Assembly: GCF_022482365.1 (NCBI RefSeq)
Contig: NZ_JAKVPE010000001.1
Span: 1 to 64,000, forward strand
From: Limosilactobacillus sp.
Lineage (GTDB): Bacteria; Bacillota; Bacilli; Lactobacillales; Lactobacillaceae
Length of the DNA: 64,000 bases
Direction: 5' to 3'
In this document: positions 47,901 through 59,900 of the stretch, in pieces
How the letters are laid out: each line of letters begins with the position of its first letter
Numbering within the stretch: position 1 is the first letter of the stretch
Translations under genes and position numbers: made by a program
The notes under the pieces: model-generated
The model's database searches: none
Told to the model about the DNA's origin: nothing
What the model saw: only the letters and a program-made list of their open reading frames with translations

Positions 47901-50900
47901 CAGAGTGCATCAATCAGTGGTTCTTACAGTGCAAGCCTGAGCACCAGCTACAGTGTCAGTGCTTCTGTCTCCGCAAGTTACAGTGCATCAACCAGTCTGA
48001 GCTACAGCACTTCAACGTCTGTATCAATTTCCGCAAGCTACAGCACGAGTGCATCCTTCAGTACTAGTTACAGCACTTCAACCTCTGTATCTACCTCTGC
48101 AAGCATCAGTACCAGCACTTCATTCAGTACGAGCTACAGTGCAAGTGCAAGTCTGAGTGCAAGTTACAGTACTAGCCTGAGCACGAGTTACAGTGTCAGT
48201 GCTTCTGTATCTGCAAGCTACAGTGCATCGACCAGCGCAAGCTACAGTACCTCAACTTCTGTATCAACGAGCGTCAGTGCATCCGTCTCCGCAAGCTACA
48301 GCACGTCAGCAAGCGTCAGCGTATCTACTAGCTACGTTGCCAGTGCAAGCTTGAGTACGAGCTTCAGCTACAGTGCAAGTCTGAGCTCCAGCTACAGCAC
48401 GAGCCTGAGCACCAGCTACGTTGCCAGTGCATCTGTATCCGCAAGCTACAGCACTTCGATCAGCACCAGCTATGTAACTTCAACTTCAGTCAGTGCAAGC
48501 TACAGCAGTTCAATTAGTACTAGTTACGTTGTTTCAACTTCTGTATCGTACAGCACCAGCTCCAGCAGCAGTGCAAGCCTGAGTGCAAGTTACAGCACTT
48601 CGACCAGCACGAGCGTATCGACTAGCTACGTAACCAGTGCAAGCTTGAGCACTAGCTACAGCTACAGCGCAAGTCTGAGTGCAAGCTACAGCACTAGTTT
48701 GAGCACCAGCTACAGCGTCAGCGCATCTGTCTCCGCAAGCTACAGTGCATCGACTAGTCTGAGCTACGTAACTTCAACTTCCGTATCTATTTCCGGAAGC
48801 TACAGCTTGAGTACTAGCGTTGCTCAAAGCACAAGCGCTAGCGCAAGCCTGAGTGCAAGTTACAGCACGAGCCTGAGCACGAGCTACATTGTCAGTGCAT
48901 CTGTCTCCGCAAGCTACAGCACTTCGATCAGCACCAGCTATGTAACTTCAACTTCAGTCAGTGCAAGTTACAGCAGCTCAATTAGCACGAGCTACGTTGT
49001 TTCAACTTCTGTATCCTACAGCACCAGCTCCAGCAGCAGCGCAAGCCTGAGCAGCTCTTACAGTACTTCAACCAGCACGAGCGTATCTACTAGCTACGTT
49101 GCTAGTGCAAGCTTGAGTACGAGCTACAGCTACAGTTCAAGCCTGAGTACTAGTTACAGCACGAGCCTGAGCACGAGCTACAGTTACAGCGCAAGCTTGA
49201 GTGCAAGTTACAGTGCTTCTATTAGTACGAGTTACGTAACCAGCACATCCGTATCGGTAAGCTCCAGCACGTCTGCTTCTACATCGACGGTCGTAAGTCA
49301 GAGCATTAGTACGAGTCTGAGCGGCAGCTATAGTGCAAGCCTGAGCAGCTCTTACAGTACTTCAACTTCTGTATCTACTAGCGTCAGCGCATCGATCTCT
49401 GCAAGCTACAGCACGTCAGCAAGCGTCAGCGTATCGACTAGTTACGTTGCCAGCGCAAGCCTGAGCACGAGTTACAGCTACAGCGCAAGTCTTAGCCAGA
49501 GCTACAGTACCAGCTTGAGCACGAGCTACAGCATCAGCGCTTCGGTATCCGCAAGCTACAGTACTTCAACTAGTGTCAGCTACGTATCAAGTGCATCTGT
49601 ATCAACGAGCACGAGTCAATCTGTCAGTGCAAGTTACAGTACGTCAACGTCTGTATCAATCTCCACTAGCTACAGCACGAGTACGAGCGCAGTTGTCAGT
49701 GGAAGTTACAGCACGAGCCTGAGTCAATCAACCAGTGCAAGTCTGAGTGCAAGCTACAGTACTTCACTGAGCACGAGCGTATCAACTAGCTACGTAACCA
49801 GTGCAAGCCTCAGCACGAGCTACAGCTACAGCGCAAGCCTGAGTGCAAGCTACAGCACGAGCCTGAGCACCAGCTACAGCATCAGCGCTTCGGTATCTGC
49901 AAGCTACAGTACTTCAACCAGCACGAGCTATGTAACTTCGACCTCAATCAGTACCAGCTACAGCAGTTCAATTAGCACTAGCTACATTGTTTCTGCATCT
50001 GAATCAACGAGCTTGAGTCAAAGCTACAGTTCAAGCCTGAGCAGCTCTTACAGCACTTCAACTTCCGTATCTACTAGCGTCAGTGCTTCCGTCAGTGCAA
50101 GTTACAGTACTTCAACGAGCACCAGCGTATCTACTAGCTATGTCGCAAGTGCAAGCATGAGTACGAGCTACAGCTACAGTGCAAGTCTGAGTGCAAGCTA
50201 CAGCACGAGCTTGAGTACCAGCTACTCAGTAAGTGCATCTGTATCGGCAAGCTACAGTGCATCGACTAGTCTGAGCTACAGTACTTCAACATCTGTATCG
50301 ATCTCTGCAAGCTACAGCACGAGTGCATCGTTCAGTACCAGTTACAGCACTTCAACGTCTGTATCGACGTCCGCAAGCTACAGCACCAGCACTTCATTCA
50401 GCACTAGCTACAGTGCAAGTGCAAGTCTGAGTGCAAGTTACAGCACGAGCCTGAGCACGAGCTACAGTATCAGCGCTTCTGTATCCGCAAGCTACAGTAC
50501 TTCAACCAGCACGAGCTATGTAACTTCAGCCTCAATCAGCACGAGCTACAGCAGCTCAATCAGTACTAGCTACATTACTTCGACTTCTGTATCAACGAGC
50601 CTGAGTCAAAGCTACAGTTCAAGCCTGAGCACCAGTTACAGTACGAGCCTGAGCACGAGCTACAGCTACAGCGCATCAATCTCAGCAAGTTACAGCACGT
50701 CAGCAAGCGTCAGCGTATCTACTAGTTACGTAACCAGCGCAAGCTTGAGCACGAGCTACAGCTACAGCGCAAGTCTGAGCCAGAGTTACAGCACGAGCTT
50801 GAGCACTAGTTACAGCATCAGTGCTTCTGTAAGTGCAAGCTACAGTACATCAACCAGTGTCAGCTATGTTGCTAGCGCATCTGTATCAACCAGCACGAGT

Positions 50901-53900
50901 CAATCTGTCAGCGCAAGCTACAGTACTTCAACTTCTGTATCAATCTCCACTAGCTACAGCACCAGCACCAGCGCAGTTGTCAGTGCAAGTTACAGCACCA
51001 GCACGAGTCAGGTAGTAAGCTCTAGCTTGAGTGCAAGCTACAGCACTTCACTGAGCACGAGTGTATCTACAAGCTACGTAACCAGCGCAAGCTTGAGTAC
51101 CAGCTACAGCTACAGCGCAAGTCTGAGCCAGAGTTACAGCACGAGCCTGAGCACGAGCTACAGCATCAGTGCTTCTGTATCGGCAAGCTACAGCACCTCG
51201 ACTAGTGTCAGCTATGTTGCCAGTGCATCTGTATCAACGAGCACGAGTCAATCTGTCAGCGCAAGCTACAGCACTTCAACGAGTGCCAGTGTATCGACTA
51301 GTTACGTAACCAGCGCAAGCTTGAGCACCAGCTACAGCTACAGTTCAAGCCTGAGCGTAAGTTACAGTAGCAGCCTGAGCACGAGTTACATTGTCAGTGC
51401 TTCAGTAAGTGCAAGCTACAGCAGTTCAATCAGTACTAGCTATGTAACCAGCACTTCCGTATCCGTAAGCTCCAGTGAGTCGGCTTCTACATCGACGGTC
51501 GTAAGCCAGAGCATTAGCACGAGTGTAAGTGGCAGCTACAGTGCAAGTCTGAGCACTAGCTACAGCACCTCAACGAGTGTCAGCGTATCGACTAGCTATG
51601 TAACCAGCGCAAGCTTGAGTACCAGCTACAGCTACAGTGCAAGCTTGAGCGCAAGTTACAGCACGAGTCTGAGCACGAGTTACAGCATCAGTGCTTCTGT
51701 ATCAGCAAGCTACAGCACCTCAACGAGTGTCAGCTATGTTGCTAGCGCATCTGTATCAACAAGCACGAGTCAATCTGTCAGCGCAAGCTACAGCACATCA
51801 ACTTCTGTATCGATTTCCACTAGTTACAGCATCAGCACGAGCACGGTTGTCAGTGCAAGCTACAGCACCAGCACGAGTCAGGTAGTAAGCTCTAGTCTCA
51901 GTGCAAGTTACAGTACTTCACTGAGCACGAGCGTATCGACTAGCTACGTAACCAGCGCAAGCCTGAGCACGAGCTACAGCTACAGCGCAAGTCTGAGTGC
52001 AAGTTACAGCACGAGCCTCAGCACTAGTTACAGTGTCAGTGCCTCTGTCAGTGCAAGCTACAGTACGTCAACGAGTGTCAGCTATGTTGCCAGTGCATCT
52101 GTATCAACGAGCACGAGTCAATCTGTAAGTGCAAGCTACAGTACTTCAACTTCTGTATCAATCTCCACTAGTTACAGCATCAGCACGAGCACGGTAGTCA
52201 GTGCAAGCTACAGCTCCAGCACAAGTCAAGTAGTAAGTTCTAGTCTGAGTGCAAGTTACAGTACTTCACTGAGCACGAGCGTATCGACTAGCTACGTAAC
52301 CAGTGCAAGCCTGAGCACGAGCTACAGCTACAGTGCAAGCTTGAGTGCAAGTTACAGCACGAGCCTCAGCACTAGTTACTCTGTCAGTGCATCTGTCAGT
52401 GCAAGTTACAGCACCTCAACGAGCACGAGCTACGTAACCAGCACTTCGGTATCTGCAAGCTACAGCACTTCAACCTCTGTATCAGCTGTTGCTAGCCAGA
52501 GCAGTAGCACGAGCCTGAGCCTGAGTTACAGCACCAGCTTGAGTACGAGCTACAGTGTCAGTGCTTCTGTATCAACTAGTTACAGTGCATCGACTAGTTT
52601 GAGCTACAGCACTTCAACTTCTGTATCACTTTCCACTAGCTACAGCATCAGCACGAGCACGGTAGTCAGTGCAAGTTACAGCACGAGCATGAGTCAGGTA
52701 GTAAGTTCGAGCCTGAGTGCAAGTTACAGTACTTCGTTGAGCACGAGCGTATCTACTAGTTACGTAACCAGCGCAAGCTTGAGCACGAGCTACAGTTACA
52801 GTGCAAGTCTGAGTGCAAGTTACAGCACAAGCCTCAGCACTAGTTACAGTGTCAGTGCCTCTGTCAGTGCAAGCTACAGTACTTCAACAAGTGTCAGCTA
52901 TGTTGCCAGTGCATCTGTATCAACTAGCACGAGTCAATCTGTCAGCGCAAGCTACAGTACTTCAACTTCTGTATCACTTTCCACTAGCTACAGCATCAGC
53001 ACGAGCACGGTTGTCAGTGCAAGTTACAGCACGAGCCTGAGTCAATCAACAAGTGCAAGTCTGAGTGCAAGCTACAGTACTTCACTGAGCACGAGCGTAT
53101 CGACTAGCTACGTAACCAGCGCAAGCCTGAGCACGAGCTACAGCTACAGCGCAAGCTTAAGTGCAAGCTACAGCACGAGCCTGAGCACGAGTTACAGTTA
53201 CAGCGCAAGCCTGAGCATGAGCTACAGCACTAGCTTGAGCACTAGTTACGTTCAGTCAACTTCTGTATCGACTAGTCAAAGCCTGAGCACGAGTCTCAGC
53301 ACGAGCTTGAGTACTTCACTTAGCTCCAGCCTGAGCAATAGCTTGAGCGTATCGACAAGTTACGTAACGAGTTCTAGCTTGAGCACGAGCGTATCGATGA
53401 GCATCGTAGCAAGCACGAGTCTCAGCACGAGTTACAGCTACAGCTCCAGCCTGAGTGCAAGTTACAGTACTTCACTGAGCACGAGCTACAGTTACAGTGC
53501 AAGCTTGAGTAGCTCTTACAGCACTTCAATCAGTACGAGCTACGTAACTTCAACTTCCGTATCCGTAAGCTCCAGCATGTCAGCTTCTGTATCAACGGTT
53601 GTAAGTCAGAGCATTAGTACGAGTGTAAGTGGCAGCTACAGCGCAAGCTTGAGCACCAGCTACAGCACTTCAACTTCTGTATCTGCTAGCGTCAGTGCTT
53701 CCGTATCTGCAAGCTACAGTACTTCACTGAGCACGAGCGTATCGACGAGCTACGTAACGAGCTCCAGCCTGAGCACCAGCTACAGCTACAGTGCAAGTCT
53801 GAGTGCAAGTTACAGCACGAGCCTTTCAACTAGCTATAGTTACAGCGCATCCTTGAGCATGAGTTACAGCACTAGCTTGAGCACGAGCTACGTTCAGTCA

Positions 53901-56900
53901 ACCTCTGTATCGACTAGTCAGAGCCTGAGCACGAGCCTCAGTTCTAGCTTGAGCACGTCACTGAGTACTTCACTCAGCACTTCGATCTCAACCTCAACTA
54001 GCTTGAGTCAGAGCCTGAGCACGAGCCTGAGTGTCAGTGTAAGTTCTAGCCTGAGTGCAAGCTACAGCTCCAGCACTTCAACCTCTGCATCGATGAGTAT
54101 CGTAGCAAGCACGAGTCTCAGCACGAGCTACAGCTACAGCTCCAGCCTGAGTGCAAGTTACAGCACGTCATTGAGCACGAGTTACAGTTACAGCGCAAGC
54201 CTGAGCATGAGCTACAGCACCAGCTTGAGCGTAAGTTACAGTACTTCGACTAGCGTATCTACAAGTCAGAGCACGAGCATGAGTCTCAGCACTAGCCTGA
54301 GTACTTCATTGAGCACGAGCCTGAGTGCAAGCTTGAGCGTATCGACGAGTTACGTAACGAGTTCTAGCTTGAGCACGAGCGTATCGACGAGCATCGTGGC
54401 AAGCACGAGTCTCAGCACGAGCTACAGCTACAGTTCTAGTCTGAGTGCAAGTTACAGTACCAGCTTGAGTACTAGTTACAGCTACAGTGCATCGCTCAGC
54501 ATGAGCTACAGCACGAGTTTGAGCACTAGTTACGTTCAGTCAACGTCCGTATCAACTAGTCAAAGCCTGAGCACGAGTCTCAGCACTAGCTTGAGTACTT
54601 CATTGAGCTCCAGCCTGAGTGCAAGCTTGAGCGTATCGACCAGCTACGTAACGAGTTCTAGCCTGAGCACGAGCGTATCGACGAGCATCGTAGCAAGCAC
54701 GAGCCTCAGCACGAGCTACAGTTACAGCTCTAGCCTGAGCGCAAGTTACAGTACTAGCCTCAGCACGAGTTACAGCTACAGCGCATCACTCAGCCTGAGC
54801 TACAGTACGAGCCTGAGCGTAAGTTACAGCACTTCAACTTCAGTATCAACGAGCCAAAGCGCAAGCATGAGTCTCAGCACGAGCTTGAGTACTTCATTGA
54901 GCACGAGCCTGAGTGCAAGCTTGAGCGTATCGACGAGTTACGTAACGAGTTCTAGCTTGAGTACCAGCGTATCGACGAGCATCGTGGCAAGCACGAGTCT
55001 GAGCACCAGCTACAGCTACAGCTCAAGTCTCAGCGCAAGCTACAGCACTAGCTTGAGTACTAGCTACAGCTACAGTGCATCCGTATCGATGAGTTACAGC
55101 ACGAGCCTAAGTGTCAGCTACAGTACTTCAACTAGCGTATCAACGAGTCAGAGTACCAGCATGAGTCTCAGCACGTCACTGAGCACGAGCCTGAGCAGTT
55201 CACTGAGCACGTCACTTTCAACCTCAACTAGTCTGAGTCAGAGCCTGAGCCTGAGCTTGAGCACTTCACTCAGTCAGAGCATTAGTACGAGCCTGAGCGC
55301 AAGTTACAGCGGCAGTACTTCAACTTCTGTATCGACAAGCATTGTTGCAAGCACGAGTCTTAGCACCAGTTACAGCTACAGCTCCAGCCTGAGTGCAAGT
55401 TACAGTACTTCACTGAGCACGAGCTACAGCTACAGCGCAAGTCTGAGCCTGAGCTACAGTACGAGCCTGAGCGTAAGTTACAGCACTTCAACTTCAGTAT
55501 CGACTAGTCAGAGCGCAAGCATGAGTCTGAGCACGAGCTTGAGTACTTCATTGAGCACGAGCCTGAGTGCAAGCTTGAGCGTATCGACCAGCTACGTAAC
55601 CAGCTCCAGCTTGAGCACGAGCGTATCTACAAGCATCGTGGCAAGCACGAGTCTGAGTACGAGTTACAGCTACAGTTCAAGCCTCAGCGCAAGCTACAGT
55701 ACCAGCTTGAGTACGAGCTACAGCTACAGTGCAAGTCTGAGTGCAAGTTACAGCACGAGCCTAAGTGTCAGCTACAGTACTTCAACTAGCGTATCAACGA
55801 GTCAGAGTACCAGCATGAGCCTCAGCACTTCACTGAGCACGAGCCTGAGCAGTTCACTCAGCACTTCGATTTCGACATCGACTAGTCTGAGTCAGAGCCT
55901 GAGCTTGAGCTTGAGTACTTCACTCAGCCAGAGCATTAGTACGAGCCTGAGCGCAAGTTACAGTAGTAGTACCGTAACCTCTGTATCTATTAGTCAGGAA
56001 AAGAGTATGAGTCTCAGCACCAGCTACAGCTACAGTGCAAGTCTGAGCTCAAGCTACAGCACGAGCCTGAGCACTAGCTACAGTTATAGTGCATCTGTAT
56101 CGATGAGCTACAGCCGGAGCTTGAGCGTAAGTTACAGCACTTCAACGTCTGTATCGACGAGTCAAAGCTTGAGCACCAGCTTGAGCACTTCACTCAGCGG
56201 TTCACTGAGCACGTCACTCTCTGTATCGACGAGCTACGTAACCAGTGCAAGTCTGAGTGCAAGCTACAGCTCATCAATCAGCACGAGCGTATCGACGAGC
56301 TATGTAACGAGCTCCAGTTTGAGCACGAGCGTATCGACGAGCTACGTCAAGAGCACGAGCCTGAGCACTAGTTACAGCTACAGTTCCAGCCTGAGCGCAA
56401 GTTACAGTACTAGCCTCAGCACGAGTTACAGCTACAGCGCATCACTCAGCCAGAGCTACAGCACGAGTCTGAGTGTCAGCTACAGCACTTCAACTTCTGT
56501 ATCGACTAGTCAGAGCACCAGCATGAGTCTTAGCACGTCACTGAGCACAAGCCTCAGCAGCTCACTCAGCACTTCAATCTCGACTTCAACTAGTTTGAGT
56601 CAGAGCCTGAGCCTGAGTTTGAGCACTTCACTCAGTCAGAGCATTAGTACTAGCCTCAGCACAAGTTACAGTACCAGCACCGTAACCTCTGCATCACTGA
56701 GTACGGTTGCAAGCACGAGTCTCAGCACTAGCTACAGCTACAGTGCAAGTCTCAGCGCAAGCTACAGTACCAGCTTGAGTACGAGCTACAGCTACAGTGC
56801 TTCTGTATCGATGAGTTACAGCACGAGCCTGAGCGTAAGTTACAGTACTTCAACTTCTGTATCGACGAGTCAGAGTGTAAGCACGAGTCTCAGCACTTCA

Positions 56901-59900
56901 CTGAGTACAAGCCTCAGCGCTTCAACTTCGGTATCGACTAGCTACGTAACGAGCTCCAGCCTCAGCCAGAGCTACAGCACTTCAGTTTCTGTATCGACTA
57001 GTCAAGTTGCAAGCCAGAGCCTGAGCTTAAGCCAGAGCGTATCAACTAGCTACGTCAAGAGCACAAGCTTGAGCACGAGCTACAGCTACAGCTCCAGCCT
57101 GAGTGCAAGCTACAGCACGAGCCTGAGCACAAGCTACAGTTACAGCGCAAGCCTGAGTGCAAGTTACAGCACGAGCTTGAGTGTCAGCTACAGTACTTCG
57201 ACTTCGGTATCCACTAGCCAAGTTGTAAGCATGAGTCTCAGCACAAGCCTGAGTTCTAGCTTGAGCAGCAGCCTCAGCACATCACTGTCTATCTCAACTA
57301 GCTACGTAACGAGCTCTAGTTTGAGCACGAGTGTATCCACTAGTCAGGTCAAGAGCACGAGCCTGAGCACGAGCTACAGCTACAGTGCAAGTCTGAGCGC
57401 AAGTTACAGTACTTCACTGAGCACGAGCTACAGCTACAGTGCATCTGTATCGATGAGCTACAGTACGAGCCTGAGTGTCAGCTACAGTACTTCGACTTCG
57501 GTATCGACGAGTCAGAGTACAAGCACGAGTCTCAGCACCAGCTTGAGTACTTCACTGAGCACCAGCTTGAGCAATAGCTTGAGCGTATCGACGAGCTACG
57601 TAACGAGCTCCAGCCTGAGCACGAGTGTATCGACAAGCATTGTTGCAAGCACGAGTCTCAGCACCAGCTACAGCTATAGTTCAAGTCTGAGTGCAAGCTA
57701 CAGCACGAGCTTGAGTACTAGCTACAGCTACAGCGCATCCGTATCGATGAGCTACAGCACGAGCCTGAGCGTCAGCTACAGTACTTCGACTTCGGTATCG
57801 ACGAGTCAAAGCTTGAGCACCAGCTTGAGTACTTCACTCAGCGGTTCACTGAGCACGTCACTCTCTGTATCGACAAGCTACGTAACCAGTGCAAGTCTGA
57901 GTGCAAGCTACAGTACTTCGCTGTCGGTATCGACTAGTCAGATGATTAGTACTAGTCGGAGCATGAGCCTGAGCGTAAGCACGAGCTACAGCTACAGTGC
58001 ATCCTTGAGCGCAAGCTACAGCACATCACTCAGCACCAGCATCTCGACTAGCTACGTAACGAGCTCCAGTCTGAGCACGAGTTACAGCTACAGCGCAAGC
58101 CTGAGTGCAAGTTACAGCACTAGCCTCAGCACGAGCTACAGCTACAGTGCATCTGTATCTATGAGCTACAGCACGAGCCTGAGCGTAAGTTACAGTACTT
58201 CGACTAGCGTATCGACGAGTCAGAGCTTGAGCACCAGCTTGAGCACTTCACTCAGCAGCTCACTGAGCACTTCAATCTCTGTATCGACGAGCTACGTAAC
58301 CAGTGCAAGTCTGAGTGCAAGCTACAGTACTTCGCTGTCAGTATCCACGAGTCAGATGATTAGTACTAGTCGGAGCATGAGCCTGAGCGTAAGCACAAGC
58401 TACAGCTACAGCGCATCCTTGAGCGCAAGCTACAGCACATCACTTAGCACAAGCGTATCGACGAGCTACGTAACTAGCGCAAGCCTGAGCACGAGCTACA
58501 GTTACAGCTCCAGCCTGAGTGCAAGTTACAGCACGAGCTTGAGTACGAGCTACAGCTACAGTGCATCTGTATCTATGAGCTACAGCACGAGCCTGAGCGT
58601 AAGTTACAGTACTTCAACTAGCGTATCGACTAGTCAGAGTGTAAGCACGAGTCTCAGCACCAGCTTGAGTACTTCACTGAGCACCAGCTTGAGCAATAGC
58701 TTGAGCGTATCGACGAGCTACGTAACGAGCTCTAGCCTGAGCACGAGTGTATCGACAAGCATTGTTGCAAGCACGAGTCTCAGCACCAGCTACAGCTATA
58801 GTTCAAGTCTGAGTGCAAGTTACAGCACGAGCTTGAGTACTAGCTACAGTTACAGTGCATCTGTATCGATGAGTTACAGCACCAGCTTGAGTGTCAGCTA
58901 CAGTACTTCAACATCTGTATCAACTAGTCAGAGCACCAGCATGAGCTACAGCTACAGTAACAGCCTGAGCATTAGCTACAGTACTTCGAGTTCTGTATCG
59001 ACGAGTCAGGTTAAGAGTACGAGTCTGAGCATTAGTACTAGCCAGAGCTACAGCACGAGCCTGAGTGCAAGCTACAGCAACAGTCTCAGCGTCAGCTACA
59101 GTACTTCGCTGTCAGTATCGACTAGTCAGATGATTAGTACTAGCCGGAGCACGAGCTTGAGTATCAGTATTAGCCAGAGTACTAGCTCTGTTCTGAGTGC
59201 AAGCTACAGCAGCTCACTCAGCACTAGCATCTCGACTAGCTACGTTAAGAGCACGAGCTTGAGTACGAGTTACAGTTACAGTGCAAGTCTCAGCCAGAGC
59301 TACAGTACGAGTCTCAGCACGAGTTACAGCTACAGCGCATCTGTATCGATGAGTTACAGCACTTCGATTAGTACGAGCTACAGCTACAGCGCATCTGTAT
59401 CAATGAGCTACAGCACGAGTCTGAGTGTTAGCTACAGTACTTCAACGTCTGTATCAACTAGTCAGAGCACCAGCATGAGCTACAGCTACAGCAACAGCCT
59501 GAGCATCAGCTACAGTACTTCGAGCTCTGTATCGACGAGTCAAGTAAAGAGCACGAGTCTCAGCATTAGTACTAGCCTGAGCTACAGCACGAGTCTGAGT
59601 TATAGCTACAGCCACAGCTTGAGCATTAGCTACAGTACTTCGAGTTCTGTATCGACGAGTCAAATCATTAGTACGAGCCGGAGCACGAGCCTGAGCCTCA
59701 GCATTAGCCAGAGTACTAGTTCTGTTCTGAGTACGAGTTACAGCTCTAGCACCAGCTTGAGTCAGAGCTACAGCACGAGCCTGAGCGTCAGCTACAGTTA
59801 CAGTGCAAGCTTGAGTGCAAGTTACAGCACTTCGATCAGTACGAGCTACGTAACCAGCACGTCCGTATCGATGAGCTACAGCCGGAGCTTGAGTGCAAGT

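Noticed and set aside
50833-53040. Short plus-strand frames (50833, 51691, 52813) within the repeats
   Set aside because: They lie in the frame shifted by one from the serine frame and only reflect repeat composition.
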